Assembly (NCBI GenBank): GCA_017626295.1
Contig: JAGAJB010000015.1
Span: 62,001 to 126,000, forward strand
DNA: 64,000 nucleotides
Reading direction: 5' to 3'
Origin: Clostridia bacterium
GTDB taxonomy: Bacteria; Bacillota; Clostridia; Oscillospirales; Acutalibacteraceae
Of this stretch, positions 17,037-25,060 are shown piece by piece. Under the pieces are notes generated by a model, which ran no database searches, had not been told where the DNA came from, and saw only the letters and a list, made by a program, of their open reading frames with translations. The position numbers and the translations under genes are program-made. The first letter of the stretch is position 1; each line of letters starts with the position of its first letter.

Positions 17037-17837
17037 TTATTTGAGATATTTTTTATTATCAACTTCTTGCAATACGGAAATTTGATGAATTGCAATTTTA
17101 TTTAATTTGAGCAAACGTTCTGATTGAGGGACATTTTCATTTATCAAGACAGCATTTATATTCTCAAGATTTGAAAGGCAGATAAGCTCATTCATAGATG
17201 CATAATCTCTGATGTTGCCCTTCGTATCGGGATTTTCTTCTCGCCATTGCTTCGCAGTTTTGCCAAAAAGAGCAACATTGAGAACATCTGCTTCATCGGC
17301 ATAAATAATTGATGTCTGTTTTGCGGTAAGCTGTTCGGGAATTAGATTGTTTTTAATTGCATCTGTATGTATTCGATAATTGATTTTTGCAAGCTCTCGC
17401 TTAGCAGACCAACCGAGCTGTTTTTGCTCCTCATTTTTAAGGCGCTGAAATTCTTTTATAATATATATCTTAAATTGAGGGCTTATCCACATTGCAAATT
17501 CAAATGCAATATCTTTGTGTGCATAAGTTCCACCGTATCGTCCGGCTTTTGCAGTAATTGAAATTGCACCCGTGCGCTCAACAAAATCTTTTACACTTAT
17601 CTTGAAACTATTTAAACCTGCTCGATTAGTTATTTCAGAAAATTCCTCAAAGTTGAAATCAGGATTATACACACTTTCCCATGTGCCAATGTATTCCAAA
17701 GTATTACGATTTCTAAGCCAATCAGTGACAAAGAAATCGCCATCTTTAGCTTTTAACATATCCGTAATACAAATATAATCTTCATCATTAATTTTTGAAA
17801 CATTGATTTCTGTGTCATTTACAATCAACTTATTCAT
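17037..17837 (-). CDS. KilA-N domain protein
   Basis: A 266-residue protein. Residues 1-110 follow the KilA-N DNA-binding fold (ICITDMLKAKDG, FFVTDWLRNRNTLEYIGTWE, ISVKDFVERTGAISITAKAGRYGGTYAHKDIAFEFAMWISPQFKIYIIKEFQRL). The C-terminal half is helical and of unknown function. KilA-N proteins occur in phages and mobile elements as antirepressors or regulators. It is a single gene with GAGGTG before ATG 17837 and a perfect 26-bp palindrome just upstream, which could be its own operator. Confidence 0.83.
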   Translation of the reverse strand: MNKLIVNDTEINVSKINDEDYICITDMLKAKDGDFFVTDWLRNRNTLEYIGTWESVYNPDFNFEEFSEITNRAGLNSFKISVKDFVERTGAISITAKAGRYGGTYAHKDIAFEFAMWISPQFKIYIIKEFQRLKNEEQKQLGWSAKRELAKINYRIHTDAIKNNLIPEQLTAKQTSIIYADEADVLNVALFGKTAKQWREENPDTKGNIRDYASMNELICLSNLENINAVLINENVPQSERLLKLNKIAIHQISVLQEVDNKKYLK

Positions 17838-17853
17838 GATACACCTCGATTTT

Positions 17854-17879
17854 TAATTATGGCGAATTCGCCATAATTA
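17854..17879. promoter_or_regulatory. perfect 26-bp palindrome, candidate operator
   Basis: TAATTATGGCGAA followed by its exact complement TTCGCCATAATTA, with no spacer, 17 bp before the KilA-N start. The minus strand contains CATAAT as a possible -10. The length and symmetry suggest a repressor site, probably autoregulatory. Confidence 0.6.
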
Positions 17880-18042
17880 GATTGCATGAAAATTATAGCA
17901 CACTTAAAGCATAAAAACAAGTGAACATAAATTCTTACATATCAAAATTAAGGACGGTGAAAAAATGCTTTAGCAAAAATACAAACATAATTTTATGTAT
18001 CAAAAAACAAAACAAAAAATTTATGAAAGGACTGAAAAAATT

Positions 18043-18897
18043 ATGTCTAATGAAAAAATTGAATATTTAAATCTTGATTTGCTGCACCCCTTTGAAAACA
18101 ATCCTTTTCAAAGTGTTGATGAAATTGAGTATGATGAGCTTCGTGAGAGCGTTAAAGAGTTCGGCATTATCACACCGTTGATTGTCAATAAGTCTGATAC
18201 CGGTTATGAAATCATCTCCGGTCACAGACGATGGCAGATTGCAAAAGAATTAAACTTTGATGTTGTTCCCGTTTATGTAAGAGAATTTTCAAAAGAAGAG
18301 GCGGTAATAAATTTTGTTGACTGTAATCTCAGCCGAGAAAAAATCTTACCGAGTGAAAAAGCCCGTGCGTACAAAATGAAACACGATGCAATGAAAAAGC
18401 AAGGTGCAAGAACTGATTTAACTTCGTCACAAGTTGGGACGAGGTTCCGTAGTGATGAAAAGTTAGCAGAAACAATGCCCGACTCCCGAATGCAGATTCA
18501 AAGATATATCCGTCTTAATAATTTGCAACCGACGCTTCTTGATATGGTTGATGAAGGAAGAATTTCTTTCACTCCTGCAGTTGAGCTTTCATATTTAACC
18601 GAAGAAGAACAGTGCAACTTAATTGAAACGATTGAAAGTGAAGACTGCACTCCGTCACTATCTCAGGCACAGCGTATGCATAAGTTAAGCGATGAGAAAA
18701 AACTCACTATGGATGCTATCTTTGAAATTATGCAGGAGCAAAAAGCGAACCAAAAGGAGTATGTAAAAATTCCTGTTGAAACTTTTAAGAAGTATTTCAA
18801 GAAAGATATGCCGCTGAAAAAGATGGAAGAGATAACAGAAAAAGCTCTGGCACGGTATGCAATGGTGCTTCAAAAGCAACGTCAATGGGAGCGATAA
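18043..18897 (+). CDS. ParB/RepB/Spo0J-family protein
   Basis: A 284-residue protein with the full ParB N-terminal signature (LHPFENNPFQ, LRESVKEFGIITPLIV, YEIISGHRRWQIAKEL). A helix-turn-helix domain follows at about 120-180 (LAETMPDSRMQIQRYIRLNNLQPTLLDMVDEGRISFTPAVELS). The listed start MSNEKIEYLN follows AAAGGA; an in-frame ATG at 17995 has no ribosome site. A canonical ParB, unlike the shorter-signature homologue at 15265. It precedes the mobilization genes. Partner ParA is absent, which is common in these elements. Confidence 0.87.
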   Translation: MSNEKIEYLNLDLLHPFENNPFQSVDEIEYDELRESVKEFGIITPLIVNKSDTGYEIISGHRRWQIAKELNFDVVPVYVREFSKEEAVINFVDCNLSREKILPSEKARAYKMKHDAMKKQGARTDLTSSQVGTRFRSDEKLAETMPDSRMQIQRYIRLNNLQPTLLDMVDEGRISFTPAVELSYLTEEEQCNLIETIESEDCTPSLSQAQRMHKLSDEKKLTMDAIFEIMQEQKANQKEYVKIPVETFKKYFKKDMPLKKMEEITEKALARYAMVLQKQRQWER

Positions 18898-18917
18898 AAA
18901 ACGTGGTATCGTCTTTG

Positions 18918-18950
18918 CGAGCATTGGATTTGTTGCAACAAATCCGCTCG
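18918..18950. other. inverted repeat before mobC, candidate oriT
   Basis: GGATTTGTTG and CAACAAATCC (18926-18945) form a perfect 20-bp palindrome, flanked by CGAGC (18918-18922) and GCTCG (18946-18950). It lies between parB and mobC, the usual position of a transfer origin for MOBP-type elements. No nic site could be assigned. Confidence 0.4.
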
Positions 18951-18975
18951 GAAGTAGGAAAAGAGGTGAAAACAT

Positions 18976-19296
18976 TTGCCGAGAAAAAGACAACACCGAT
19001 ACGCTTTTTATCTTGATGATGAAGAAAATGAAATGCTTTTGAGCCTAACAAAAAGATTTTGTATGAGTATTTCTGATATTATTAGGCTTTTAATAATGTA
19101 CCAATGCATAAAATTTCCGCCTAAAGAAATCCGTTCTGTTGTTCCGGAGCTTCGCCGTATAGGTAACAATCTTAATCAGATAGCAAGAGCATTAAACTCA
19201 AAATCTTTTGTAACCGATAAAGAAATCAGAAATGCAATTACAGAATTGCGTAATTGTGAAAAGCAATTACTCGAAAATTTTGATACAGGGAGGTGA
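18976..19296 (+). CDS. mobC: MobC-like relaxosome accessory protein
   Basis: A 106-residue basic protein (YAFYLDDEENEMLLSLTKRF, MSISDIIRLLIMYQC, VPELRRIGNNLNQIARALNSK). The N-terminal ribbon-helix-helix-like part and the LRRIGNNLNQIA motif are typical of the plasmid mobilization MobC family, which helps the relaxase open oriT. The start codon is TTG at 18976, supported by AGAGGTG 8 nt upstream. It is followed 9 bp later by the relaxase gene. Confidence 0.85.
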   Translation: MPRKRQHRYAFYLDDEENEMLLSLTKRFCMSISDIIRLLIMYQCIKFPPKEIRSVVPELRRIGNNLNQIARALNSKSFVTDKEIRNAITELRNCEKQLLENFDTGR

Positions 19297-19305
19297 AAAT
19301 TTATA

Positions 19306-20622
19306 GTGATAACAAAAATTAAAAAAGTGAAAACGGGACTTTCAAAGCTGATTGATTATGCAATGAATCCGGCAAAAACAACTGCCGATAAAAATTTTTC
19401 TGACGGTATGAAGGACGAAGAAGTAGTTTTTGTGCGAGGTATAAACTGCATTCCCGAGTTTGCAAAAGCACAGATGCAGGAAACAAAAGATATGTTTAAT
19501 AAAAATTCAGGCAACGTTGGTTATCACATTATTCAATCTTTTGATGATAACGAAGGAACGCCTGAACAGATTTTTGAAATCGGTTGTAGGCTTGCTGAAG
19601 AATTATTCGGTGACAAGTTTGAAGTCATCGTTGCACTTCATAAAAATACCGATAACCTTCACTGCCATATTGTTGTAAATTCTGTTTCATTTATTGACGG
19701 TAAAAAGTTTAATGATAACAAAACATTTTTAAATAAAATGAGAAATGTGTCAGACAGACTTTGCGGAGAGCAGGGATTATCGGTTATTGAAAATCCCAAA
19801 CCGTCAAAGCATCAATGCTATCCTCAATATATTGCAGAGCGTGACGGAGAGTATAACAAATTCACAACGCTCAAAAAAGATATTGATGAGTGTATTCTTC
19901 GTGCAGGAAGCGAGCGAGGTTTTCTTTATGAAATGCAAAAGCTCGGTTACAGATTTGATTTCAGTAAGCCTCATATAACGGTTAATCATCCCTCATTCAA
20001 AAGATCTGTGTGGTTATGTGACTTAGGTGATGAATATTCTTTTGAAAGAATCAGTCAAAAGCTTTATGCTGATTGGAGGCATTACCGAATTGATTTACCG
20101 CCACAGGATGAATGGAAAGATTACCTTTATGACTTTGAAAGAAACTACAGAGAGGTCTATGTTCATTTCATTACGGTGGTTCAGGCGGTGAAAAACCGAC
20201 CTAAAGAAAACTACTATATCGAAAAATATCTGCAACGAGAAATCATTAAGCTTGACCGATTGATTGAGCAACAGAATCTTTTGTGTCATAACGATATTGA
20301 AACTGATGAGCAGTTACAGGCGTTTAAGCAGGAATGCATAAACGAAATGGCAGAGATAACAGATGCAAGAAAAGTCTGCCGAAACAAATTAAAAAGTGCT
20401 GTTCGCAGAGGTGATGAAAAGGAAATTGCAGAACTCAAAGATACTATCAGTATGTTTTCCGAAAGGCTGAAAATTCTTCGTAAGGACATCAACACCTGCG
20501 AAAGAATTGAAAAATCTGAGCCTGATGTGGAAAACAAGATAGACCAAATTCTTGAAATCGAACAGCAACAGAAGAATAAAACACAAAACAGAAGCCGTGG
20601 TTATTCACGGGATGAAAGATAA
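19306..20622 (+). CDS. MOBP-type relaxase
   Basis: A 438-residue MobA/VirD2-type relaxase that would nick oriT and lead the strand during conjugative transfer. Visible motifs are GYHIIQSF (about 72-79) and the metal-binding triad region LHKNTDNLHCHIVVNSV (about 109-125). A catalytic Tyr is expected near the N-terminus, where Y18 (LIDYAMNP) is a candidate. The C-terminal third is a charged coiled coil. GTG start at 19306 after GGAGGTG. No type IV secretion genes are present, so transfer would depend on a helper element. Confidence 0.88.
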   Translation: MITKIKKVKTGLSKLIDYAMNPAKTTADKNFSDGMKDEEVVFVRGINCIPEFAKAQMQETKDMFNKNSGNVGYHIIQSFDDNEGTPEQIFEIGCRLAEELFGDKFEVIVALHKNTDNLHCHIVVNSVSFIDGKKFNDNKTFLNKMRNVSDRLCGEQGLSVIENPKPSKHQCYPQYIAERDGEYNKFTTLKKDIDECILRAGSERGFLYEMQKLGYRFDFSKPHITVNHPSFKRSVWLCDLGDEYSFERISQKLYADWRHYRIDLPPQDEWKDYLYDFERNYREVYVHFITVVQAVKNRPKENYYIEKYLQREIIKLDRLIEQQNLLCHNDIETDEQLQAFKQECINEMAEITDARKVCRNKLKSAVRRGDEKEIAELKDTISMFSERLKILRKDINTCERIEKSEPDVENKIDQILEIEQQQKNKTQNRSRGYSRDER

Positions 20623-20632
20623 GGAGGAATAA

Positions 20633-20914
20633 ATTATAAGAATTATAAAATGGATAAAGAAAATAAAGGAATATTATGAAATCATAAAAGCAGATGTTAT
20701 ACGAACATTAAGCGGTACAAAAGCAGAGTGTACACCGCCCTTTGACTATGATATTCTTGAAAGGATTGTTCGTTGCGTATTCCCGGATATAGTTAAATAC
20801 TATGAAGAAAAACGCAAGCCTGAAGCATCCGTACCTTTGACCGATGATACTGTTTTACCCGATAATAGGGATGCTGAAAATATGCAACCCGATAAAGGAG
20901 GAATAAAAATATGA
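20633..20914 (+). CDS. small conserved-looking ORF with a non-standard start codon
   Basis: An open frame of 93 codons (IKKIKEYYEIIKADVIRTLSG, PPFDYDILERIVRCVFPDIVKYYEEKRK) runs from a TAA at 20630-20632 to a TGA that overlaps the recombinase ATG. A perfect AGGAGG lies at 20622-20627, yet no ATG, GTG or TTG follows at usable distance. The only candidates are ATT (20633, 5 nt spacing) or ATA (20636, 8 nt). Codon use, composition and the overlaps at both ends suggest a real gene between relaxase and recombinase. Function unknown. It may have lost its start codon by mutation. Confidence 0.5.
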   Translation: MIRIIKWIKKIKEYYEIIKADVIRTLSGTKAECTPPFDYDILERIVRCVFPDIVKYYEEKRKPEASVPLTDDTVLPDNRDAENMQPDKGGIKI

Positions 20915-22449
20915 CAGCAGTAATTTATGCTCGTTACTCTTGCGACAGTCAGCGAGAAGCATCTATTGAAGGTCAGTTAAGAGAATGTATGGCTTATGCG
21001 GAAAGACAAGGTATCCAAATTCTTGAAACTTATATTGACAGAGCCTTATCTGCAAAAACGGATAACCGTCCGCAGTTTCAGAAAATGATAAAAGACAGCG
21101 CCCAAAAGCTTTTTGACATTGTCCTTGTATGGAAGCTTGACCGCTTTGCCCGTAACCGTTATGATTCAGCACATTACAAAAATGTGCTTAAGAAAAACAG
21201 TGTTAAAGTTTTATCTGCCACAGAAACTATCTCACAGGGAGCAGAGGGTATTCTGCTTGAGTCCTTGCTTGAAGGTATGGCTGAATATTACTCAGCCGAG
21301 CTTGCAGAAAAAGTTGCAAGAGGTATGCACGAAAACGCACTTAAAAGCAAGTTCAACGGCGGTACCCTCACAATCGGATACAAGATTGATGAAAACCGAA
21401 GATATGCAATAAACCCCGAAACAGCACCGTTTGTTCTTGAGTGTTACAAAAAATATCTTGAAGGTATGTCAATTAAACAGCTCGTAAAGGTTATGAACGA
21501 AAGAGGTATGCGTAACACATGGGGAACAGAAATGACAATCACCACTATGACAAACGTTCTGAAAAATCGCAGATATTTAGGCGAATACAGGTACGGTGAT
21601 ATTGTAAACAAAGGAGAAATACCGCAGATAGTTCCTGACAAGCTTTTTGATGATGTTCAGAGAGCCATAGCAAAAAACAGACGTGCACCTGCAAAGCATA
21701 AGGCTACCGAAGATTATCTTCTTACCTCTAAGCTTGTGTGCGGCAACTGCGGTTCCTTGTGGGTCGGTGAAATAGGCACAAGCAGGAACGGTGCAAAACA
21801 CAGATATTACAAGTGTATCAATGCCAAACGAAAGAGAGGCTGCAGTAAGAAAAAAGGCATAAAAAAAGAATTGCTTGAGGATTTAGTTCTCAAGCAAATT
21901 ATGAAAATCATTATGAATGATGAGCTTATTGATAAGCTTGCTGACATTGCTGTTGAACAACAGAGCAAGGAAAATGTAGCACTGCCGGCACTTCGCTCTA
22001 ATCTTAAAGAAATCAATAAAAGTATTGATAATATTATAAAAGCTATTGAGGACGGTATTTACACCTCTTCAACAAAAGAAAGATTACAGGAACTTGAAAA
22101 GAGCCGTGACGAAACAGAACTTCTTATAGCAAAGGAAGAAATAAAAAAGCCTTTCCTATCGAAAGAAGATGTTGTCTCTTGGTTCTATGAGCTTCGAAAG
22201 CTTAATATAGAAAGCCTTTCGGCACGAAAATGCCTTATAGACATATTTATAAATTCGATTGTAGTTTATGAGAATGAACTGCAAATCCTTTTCAACTACA
22301 GGGACGGGACTGAAACCGTCCCCGTAGAAATACTTACATGTTCGGATATAAAGAGTTACTTCCCACCAAAGTCAAATTATCCGAACCTTGTCATCAACGG
22401 TGACACGTTCGGGTTTTTGATTTTTTTAGAGCTAGAAAAAGTTTTGTAA
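20911..22449 (+). CDS. large serine recombinase (integrase of the mobilizable element)
   Basis: A 512-residue recombinase. The N-terminal resolvase domain holds the catalytic Ser in YARYSCDSQRE, and KLDRFARNR at about 74-82. A recombinase domain follows (GGTLTIGYKID... LKNRRYLGEYRYGD), then a zinc ribbon (CGNCG ... CINAKRKRGC, ~275-315) and a coiled coil (~360-420). It would integrate and excise the element by single-strand-safe serine chemistry. Start after AAAGGAGG. The tail ends within the sequence expected at an element end (GDTFGF...). A related but deleted copy is at 43576. Confidence 0.92.
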   Translation: MTAVIYARYSCDSQREASIEGQLRECMAYAERQGIQILETYIDRALSAKTDNRPQFQKMIKDSAQKLFDIVLVWKLDRFARNRYDSAHYKNVLKKNSVKVLSATETISQGAEGILLESLLEGMAEYYSAELAEKVARGMHENALKSKFNGGTLTIGYKIDENRRYAINPETAPFVLECYKKYLEGMSIKQLVKVMNERGMRNTWGTEMTITTMTNVLKNRRYLGEYRYGDIVNKGEIPQIVPDKLFDDVQRAIAKNRRAPAKHKATEDYLLTSKLVCGNCGSLWVGEIGTSRNGAKHRYYKCINAKRKRGCSKKKGIKKELLEDLVLKQIMKIIMNDELIDKLADIAVEQQSKENVALPALRSNLKEINKSIDNIIKAIEDGIYTSSTKERLQELEKSRDETELLIAKEEIKKPFLSKEDVVSWFYELRKLNIESLSARKCLIDIFINSIVVYENELQILFNYRDGTETVPVEILTCSDIKSYFPPKSNYPNLVINGDTFGFLIFLELEKVL

Positions 22450-22468
22450 TATGGATGCGGGATAAAAT

Positions 22469-23515
22469 ATGAAAATTAAAACTCAAAATGTAAAATTTGG
22501 AGATTGTAACCTAATTCTAAGTGGAGAGCAATCTTTGCTAATAGACTGCGGAAGCCTTAATCGCGATGACAGCGGAAAATTGAGTAGTGCGAAGTTCGCA
22601 TATTCACAAATAGAAGAATACATAAAAAATAAAAAGATAAAAAATTTAATGATATCTCACTTTGATAAAGATCATTTTAATGGTATTTTGCAAATTTCTG
22701 ATGATTATAAATTTGAAAATACATATTTGCCTTATAGCATTATTAATAATTCAGTTATTTATACCCATAGCATAGCAACGCTTTTAGCTATTGCACCTAC
22801 AGGTAGTTGGGGTTTTAAATTATCCAAACAGATTGTTGAATTGTTTGAAAAATTAATTAAAATTTCTAAAAAAATCACTTTTTTAAAGCGAAATGATATT
22901 GTTAATTTTGATAGCAAAAAAATCAGAATATTATGGCCTGATGTAAAGTGTATTGATAAATTTATAGATATTTCAAATAAAGGCTATTCCACTAATAGGG
23001 ACAATATGCTACCAATTGTTTATGAATTGGGATTAAATGTGACTATTGAAAATTTTTGTGAAAGTTTCAATAGATTTATCAATAATATATCAGAAACAAA
23101 CAATTCCTTGCAAATTGAGGATAATATATTTTCAAGTATGAAAGATTATTTTGAAAAGCTCATTCAAGACGGAGAAACTTTCAAACACACACATTTCTTT
23201 GAAGAGAACCAAAAAATCATAAAATCATTTTATTATGAAAAGTATCACGATTTGATAAAATGCATGAATGCAATCAGTTTGATATGTGATTGTGAAGAGT
23301 GTTTTGTATTTTTAGGTGATGCACCTCCCGAGATTATAAATTTCATAAAGTCAGATTTTGAGAAAAGTTATAAAATAGTTAAAATTCAACATCATGCAAC
23401 ATCGAGGTATTATACAAAAGCAACACCGATAGGAGAAAAATATATTATTTCTAATGGTGGTTATTCCAACAGGAAGATTGATGAGCGCTTTTTTAATCAT
23501 AACCTAACTCTTTAG
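22469..23515 (+). CDS. metallo-beta-lactamase-fold hydrolase, C-terminally truncated
   Basis: A 348-residue protein with MBL signatures: FGDCNLILSG...LLIDCG, the zinc motif SHFDKDHFNG (H63xDxDH68), FLGDAP near 288 and IQHHATS near 310. It resembles ComEC-type and defence-associated MBL proteins that act on nucleic acids or nucleotides; the substrate is unknown. The frame ends soon after YIISNGGYSN, where relatives usually continue another 15-30 residues. Its last 23 bp overlap the opposite-strand gene, which is also truncated. It is only 19 bp after the recombinase, so it may be cargo of the element. Confidence 0.7.
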   Translation: MKIKTQNVKFGDCNLILSGEQSLLIDCGSLNRDDSGKLSSAKFAYSQIEEYIKNKKIKNLMISHFDKDHFNGILQISDDYKFENTYLPYSIINNSVIYTHSIATLLAIAPTGSWGFKLSKQIVELFEKLIKISKKITFLKRNDIVNFDSKKIRILWPDVKCIDKFIDISNKGYSTNRDNMLPIVYELGLNVTIENFCESFNRFINNISETNNSLQIEDNIFSSMKDYFEKLIQDGETFKHTHFFEENQKIIKSFYYEKYHDLIKCMNAISLICDCEECFVFLGDAPPEIINFIKSDFEKSYKIVKIQHHATSRYYTKATPIGEKYIISNGGYSNRKIDERFFNHNLTL

Positions 23516-24338
23516 CGATTTCCTCTTGCGTTTTATTCTTTTTCATCAAGGAATATATTTTTTGTTCCTCTTCATTAAACACGCTCATAAAAATCTCATC
23601 CCATTCTTTTTCAGAGATTTCTTCAACCTGAGCTTCAACGCTTAAAGACGGTTCGCAAACAACTGTTCCACCAGCCTCTTCCCATTCATCAAGGGACAAT
23701 GTTGAACCAGCTTTAGCTCGTGTGTGGTAAGTTTTTTTAATATAGTCTTTTTTATCATTATTCTCCTTTGCGCTATCATCATAATCTTCCAGCTCAGCAG
23801 TCTTTTTCTGTATTTTTAATATTCTTGGCAGCTTATATACATGTTGAAAAGCTTTCATCCTATGAGCGAGAAATCTATCGGCAAATATATCTAACACCTT
23901 TGCAACTTCTTCCTCTGTTAAATCATCAACATCCTTACCAAGCTCTTTTGCATATTCTTCAGCGATTGCAATAATCTTATCTTCGTTAACTTCAAAAACA
24001 GTATTAATTATTTGCTCTGCTCTACCTTCTTCAATCAACCTTGCAACTGCACTTAACACAATTATCTCCATACGAGAAGCAATCATTCTCACCGGAGAAA
24101 GAGGAGAAAAGTTTTTGAGAAATTTTCTCTTGAGAGTTATGACACTCTGAAGACTCCAAGCCTTAGTATAATTATATTTTACTCGTTGAAACAGTTCTCT
24201 GTTTTCAAGACTAATTTTATTTGTATCCATCAACGGTTTTCTTGAAAGATAATCTGCCTTTTCCACATTCGCCTGATATTCAGGTATGTCATGCATCATA
24301 TCATCATCTCTAAAAATTTTGAGAAATTTCTCATCCAT
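23493..24338 (-). CDS. uncharacterised protein ending in a broken sigma-type HTH
   Basis: A 281-residue acidic protein of unknown function. Its end reads FNEEEQKIYSLMKKNKTQEEIAKELGYD, the first helices of a sigma-70 region 4-like helix-turn-helix, then stops where the recognition helix should continue. This implies loss of the 3' end at the junction with the MBL gene. ATG 24338 follows GAGGTG. The promoter is a consensus sequence with a strong dyad immediately after it (24381-24406), so expression is probably repressed under normal conditions, possibly by LexA. Confidence 0.6.
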   Translation of the reverse strand: MDEKFLKIFRDDDMMHDIPEYQANVEKADYLSRKPLMDTNKISLENRELFQRVKYNYTKAWSLQSVITLKRKFLKNFSPLSPVRMIASRMEIIVLSAVARLIEEGRAEQIINTVFEVNEDKIIAIAEEYAKELGKDVDDLTEEEVAKVLDIFADRFLAHRMKAFQHVYKLPRILKIQKKTAELEDYDDSAKENNDKKDYIKKTYHTRAKAGSTLSLDEWEEAGGTVVCEPSLSVEAQVEEISEKEWDEIFMSVFNEEEQKIYSLMKKNKTQEEIAKELGYD

Positions 24339-24380
24339 CAACTTCACCTCTTGAGTTCAAAATTTGTAATGAAAGAATAA

Positions 24381-24406
24381 ACCGCAAGAACATTTGTTCT
24401 TGCGGT
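24381..24406 (-). promoter_or_regulatory. 26-bp dyad containing a LexA-type box
   Basis: Arms ACCGCAAGAAC and GTTCTTGCGGT with a 4-bp centre contain GAACATTTGTTC (24388-24399), identical to the box at 14369. It covers the transcription start region of the leftward gene. As RNA it would also form an 11-bp hairpin. Confidence 0.6.
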
Positions 24407-24409
24407 CTG

Positions 24410-24437
24410 ATTATATCCTTCACAGCAAATTTGTCAA
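24410..24437 (-). promoter_or_regulatory. leftward consensus promoter
   Basis: On the minus strand TTGACA (24437-24432), 16 bp, TATAAT (24415-24410). It drives the gene at 23493-24338. Confidence 0.75.
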
Positions 24438-24621
24438 CACATATTTTTGAAAAATGAATATAGAGTACATCGTAACGGACTTTGAAAAGCATTTTTTACC
24501 AATCCTTTATTCTTTGATTTATGCAGTTAAATTTTTGAACATATGAAAAATGAAAAGAATAAAAATTCTTGCTCTTTAAACTTCTGCTCTTTTTATGCTT
24601 ATGAAAATTTGCGGAAAACTA

Positions 24622-24677
24622 TTGACAACACAGTCTATTGGTGATAGACTAAAACCGCAGTCTATAGCAAATAGACA
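24622..24677 (+). promoter_or_regulatory. BlaI-type promoter with two operators
   Basis: TTGACA (24622-24627), 17 bp, TAGACT (24645-24650). Two dyads with the same half-site AGTCTAT/ATAGACT lie at 24632-24650 and 24659-24677, each with a 5-bp centre. The first covers the spacer and -10, the second the start region. Paired dyads are typical for BlaI/MecI repressors; the half-site differs from staphylococcal TACA/TGTA. Confidence 0.75.
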
Positions 24678-24695
24678 AACAAAGGAGGTTCTTTT

Positions 24696-25058
24696 ATGGC
24701 AGAAATTAAATTAGGAATTGTTGAAGCTCGTTTTGCAGATATTGTTTGGGAGAATGAACCGTTAACAACAAAAGAGCTTGTTGCCCTTTGCGAAAAGGAG
24801 CTTAACTGGAAAAGAACAACTACCTATACAGTTTTAAAGAAGCTTTGTGAAAGAGGAATTTTTAAAACAGAGAACAGTATTGTTACCTCTTTGATTTCAA
24901 AAAAAGAGTTCTATGCAATACAAAGTGAGAATTTTGTTGATGAAACATTTGCAGGCTCGTTACCTGCTTTTATTGCAGCCTTTTCAAGCAGAAAAAAGCC
25001 AACAGCAAAAGAACTTGAAGAAATAAAGAAAATGCTCGACTCCTTTGAGGAGGTGTGA
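24696..25058 (+). CDS. BlaI/MecI/CopY-family repressor
   Basis: A 120-residue repressor. The winged helix (residues 1-75: VEARFADIVWENEPLTTKELVALCEKELNWKRTTTYTVLKKLCERGIF) and the C-terminal dimerisation part (LPAFIAAFSSRKKPTAKELEEIKKML) fit BlaI/MecI. These are cleaved when the partner BlaR1-like peptidase senses its signal. It overlaps the partner gene, has AAAGGAGG before the ATG and two probable operators in its promoter. Because the partner is frameshifted, the repressor may now be permanently active. Confidence 0.88.
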   Translation: MAEIKLGIVEARFADIVWENEPLTTKELVALCEKELNWKRTTTYTVLKKLCERGIFKTENSIVTSLISKKEFYAIQSENFVDETFAGSLPAFIAAFSSRKKPTAKELEEIKKMLDSFEEV

Positions 25059-25060
25059 AA

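Noticed and set aside
22469..23515. MBL gene as a beta-lactamase paired with the BlaI/BlaR1-like genes
   Set aside because: It lacks the B1-B3 lactamase pattern and is separated from the BlaI gene by an opposite-strand gene.
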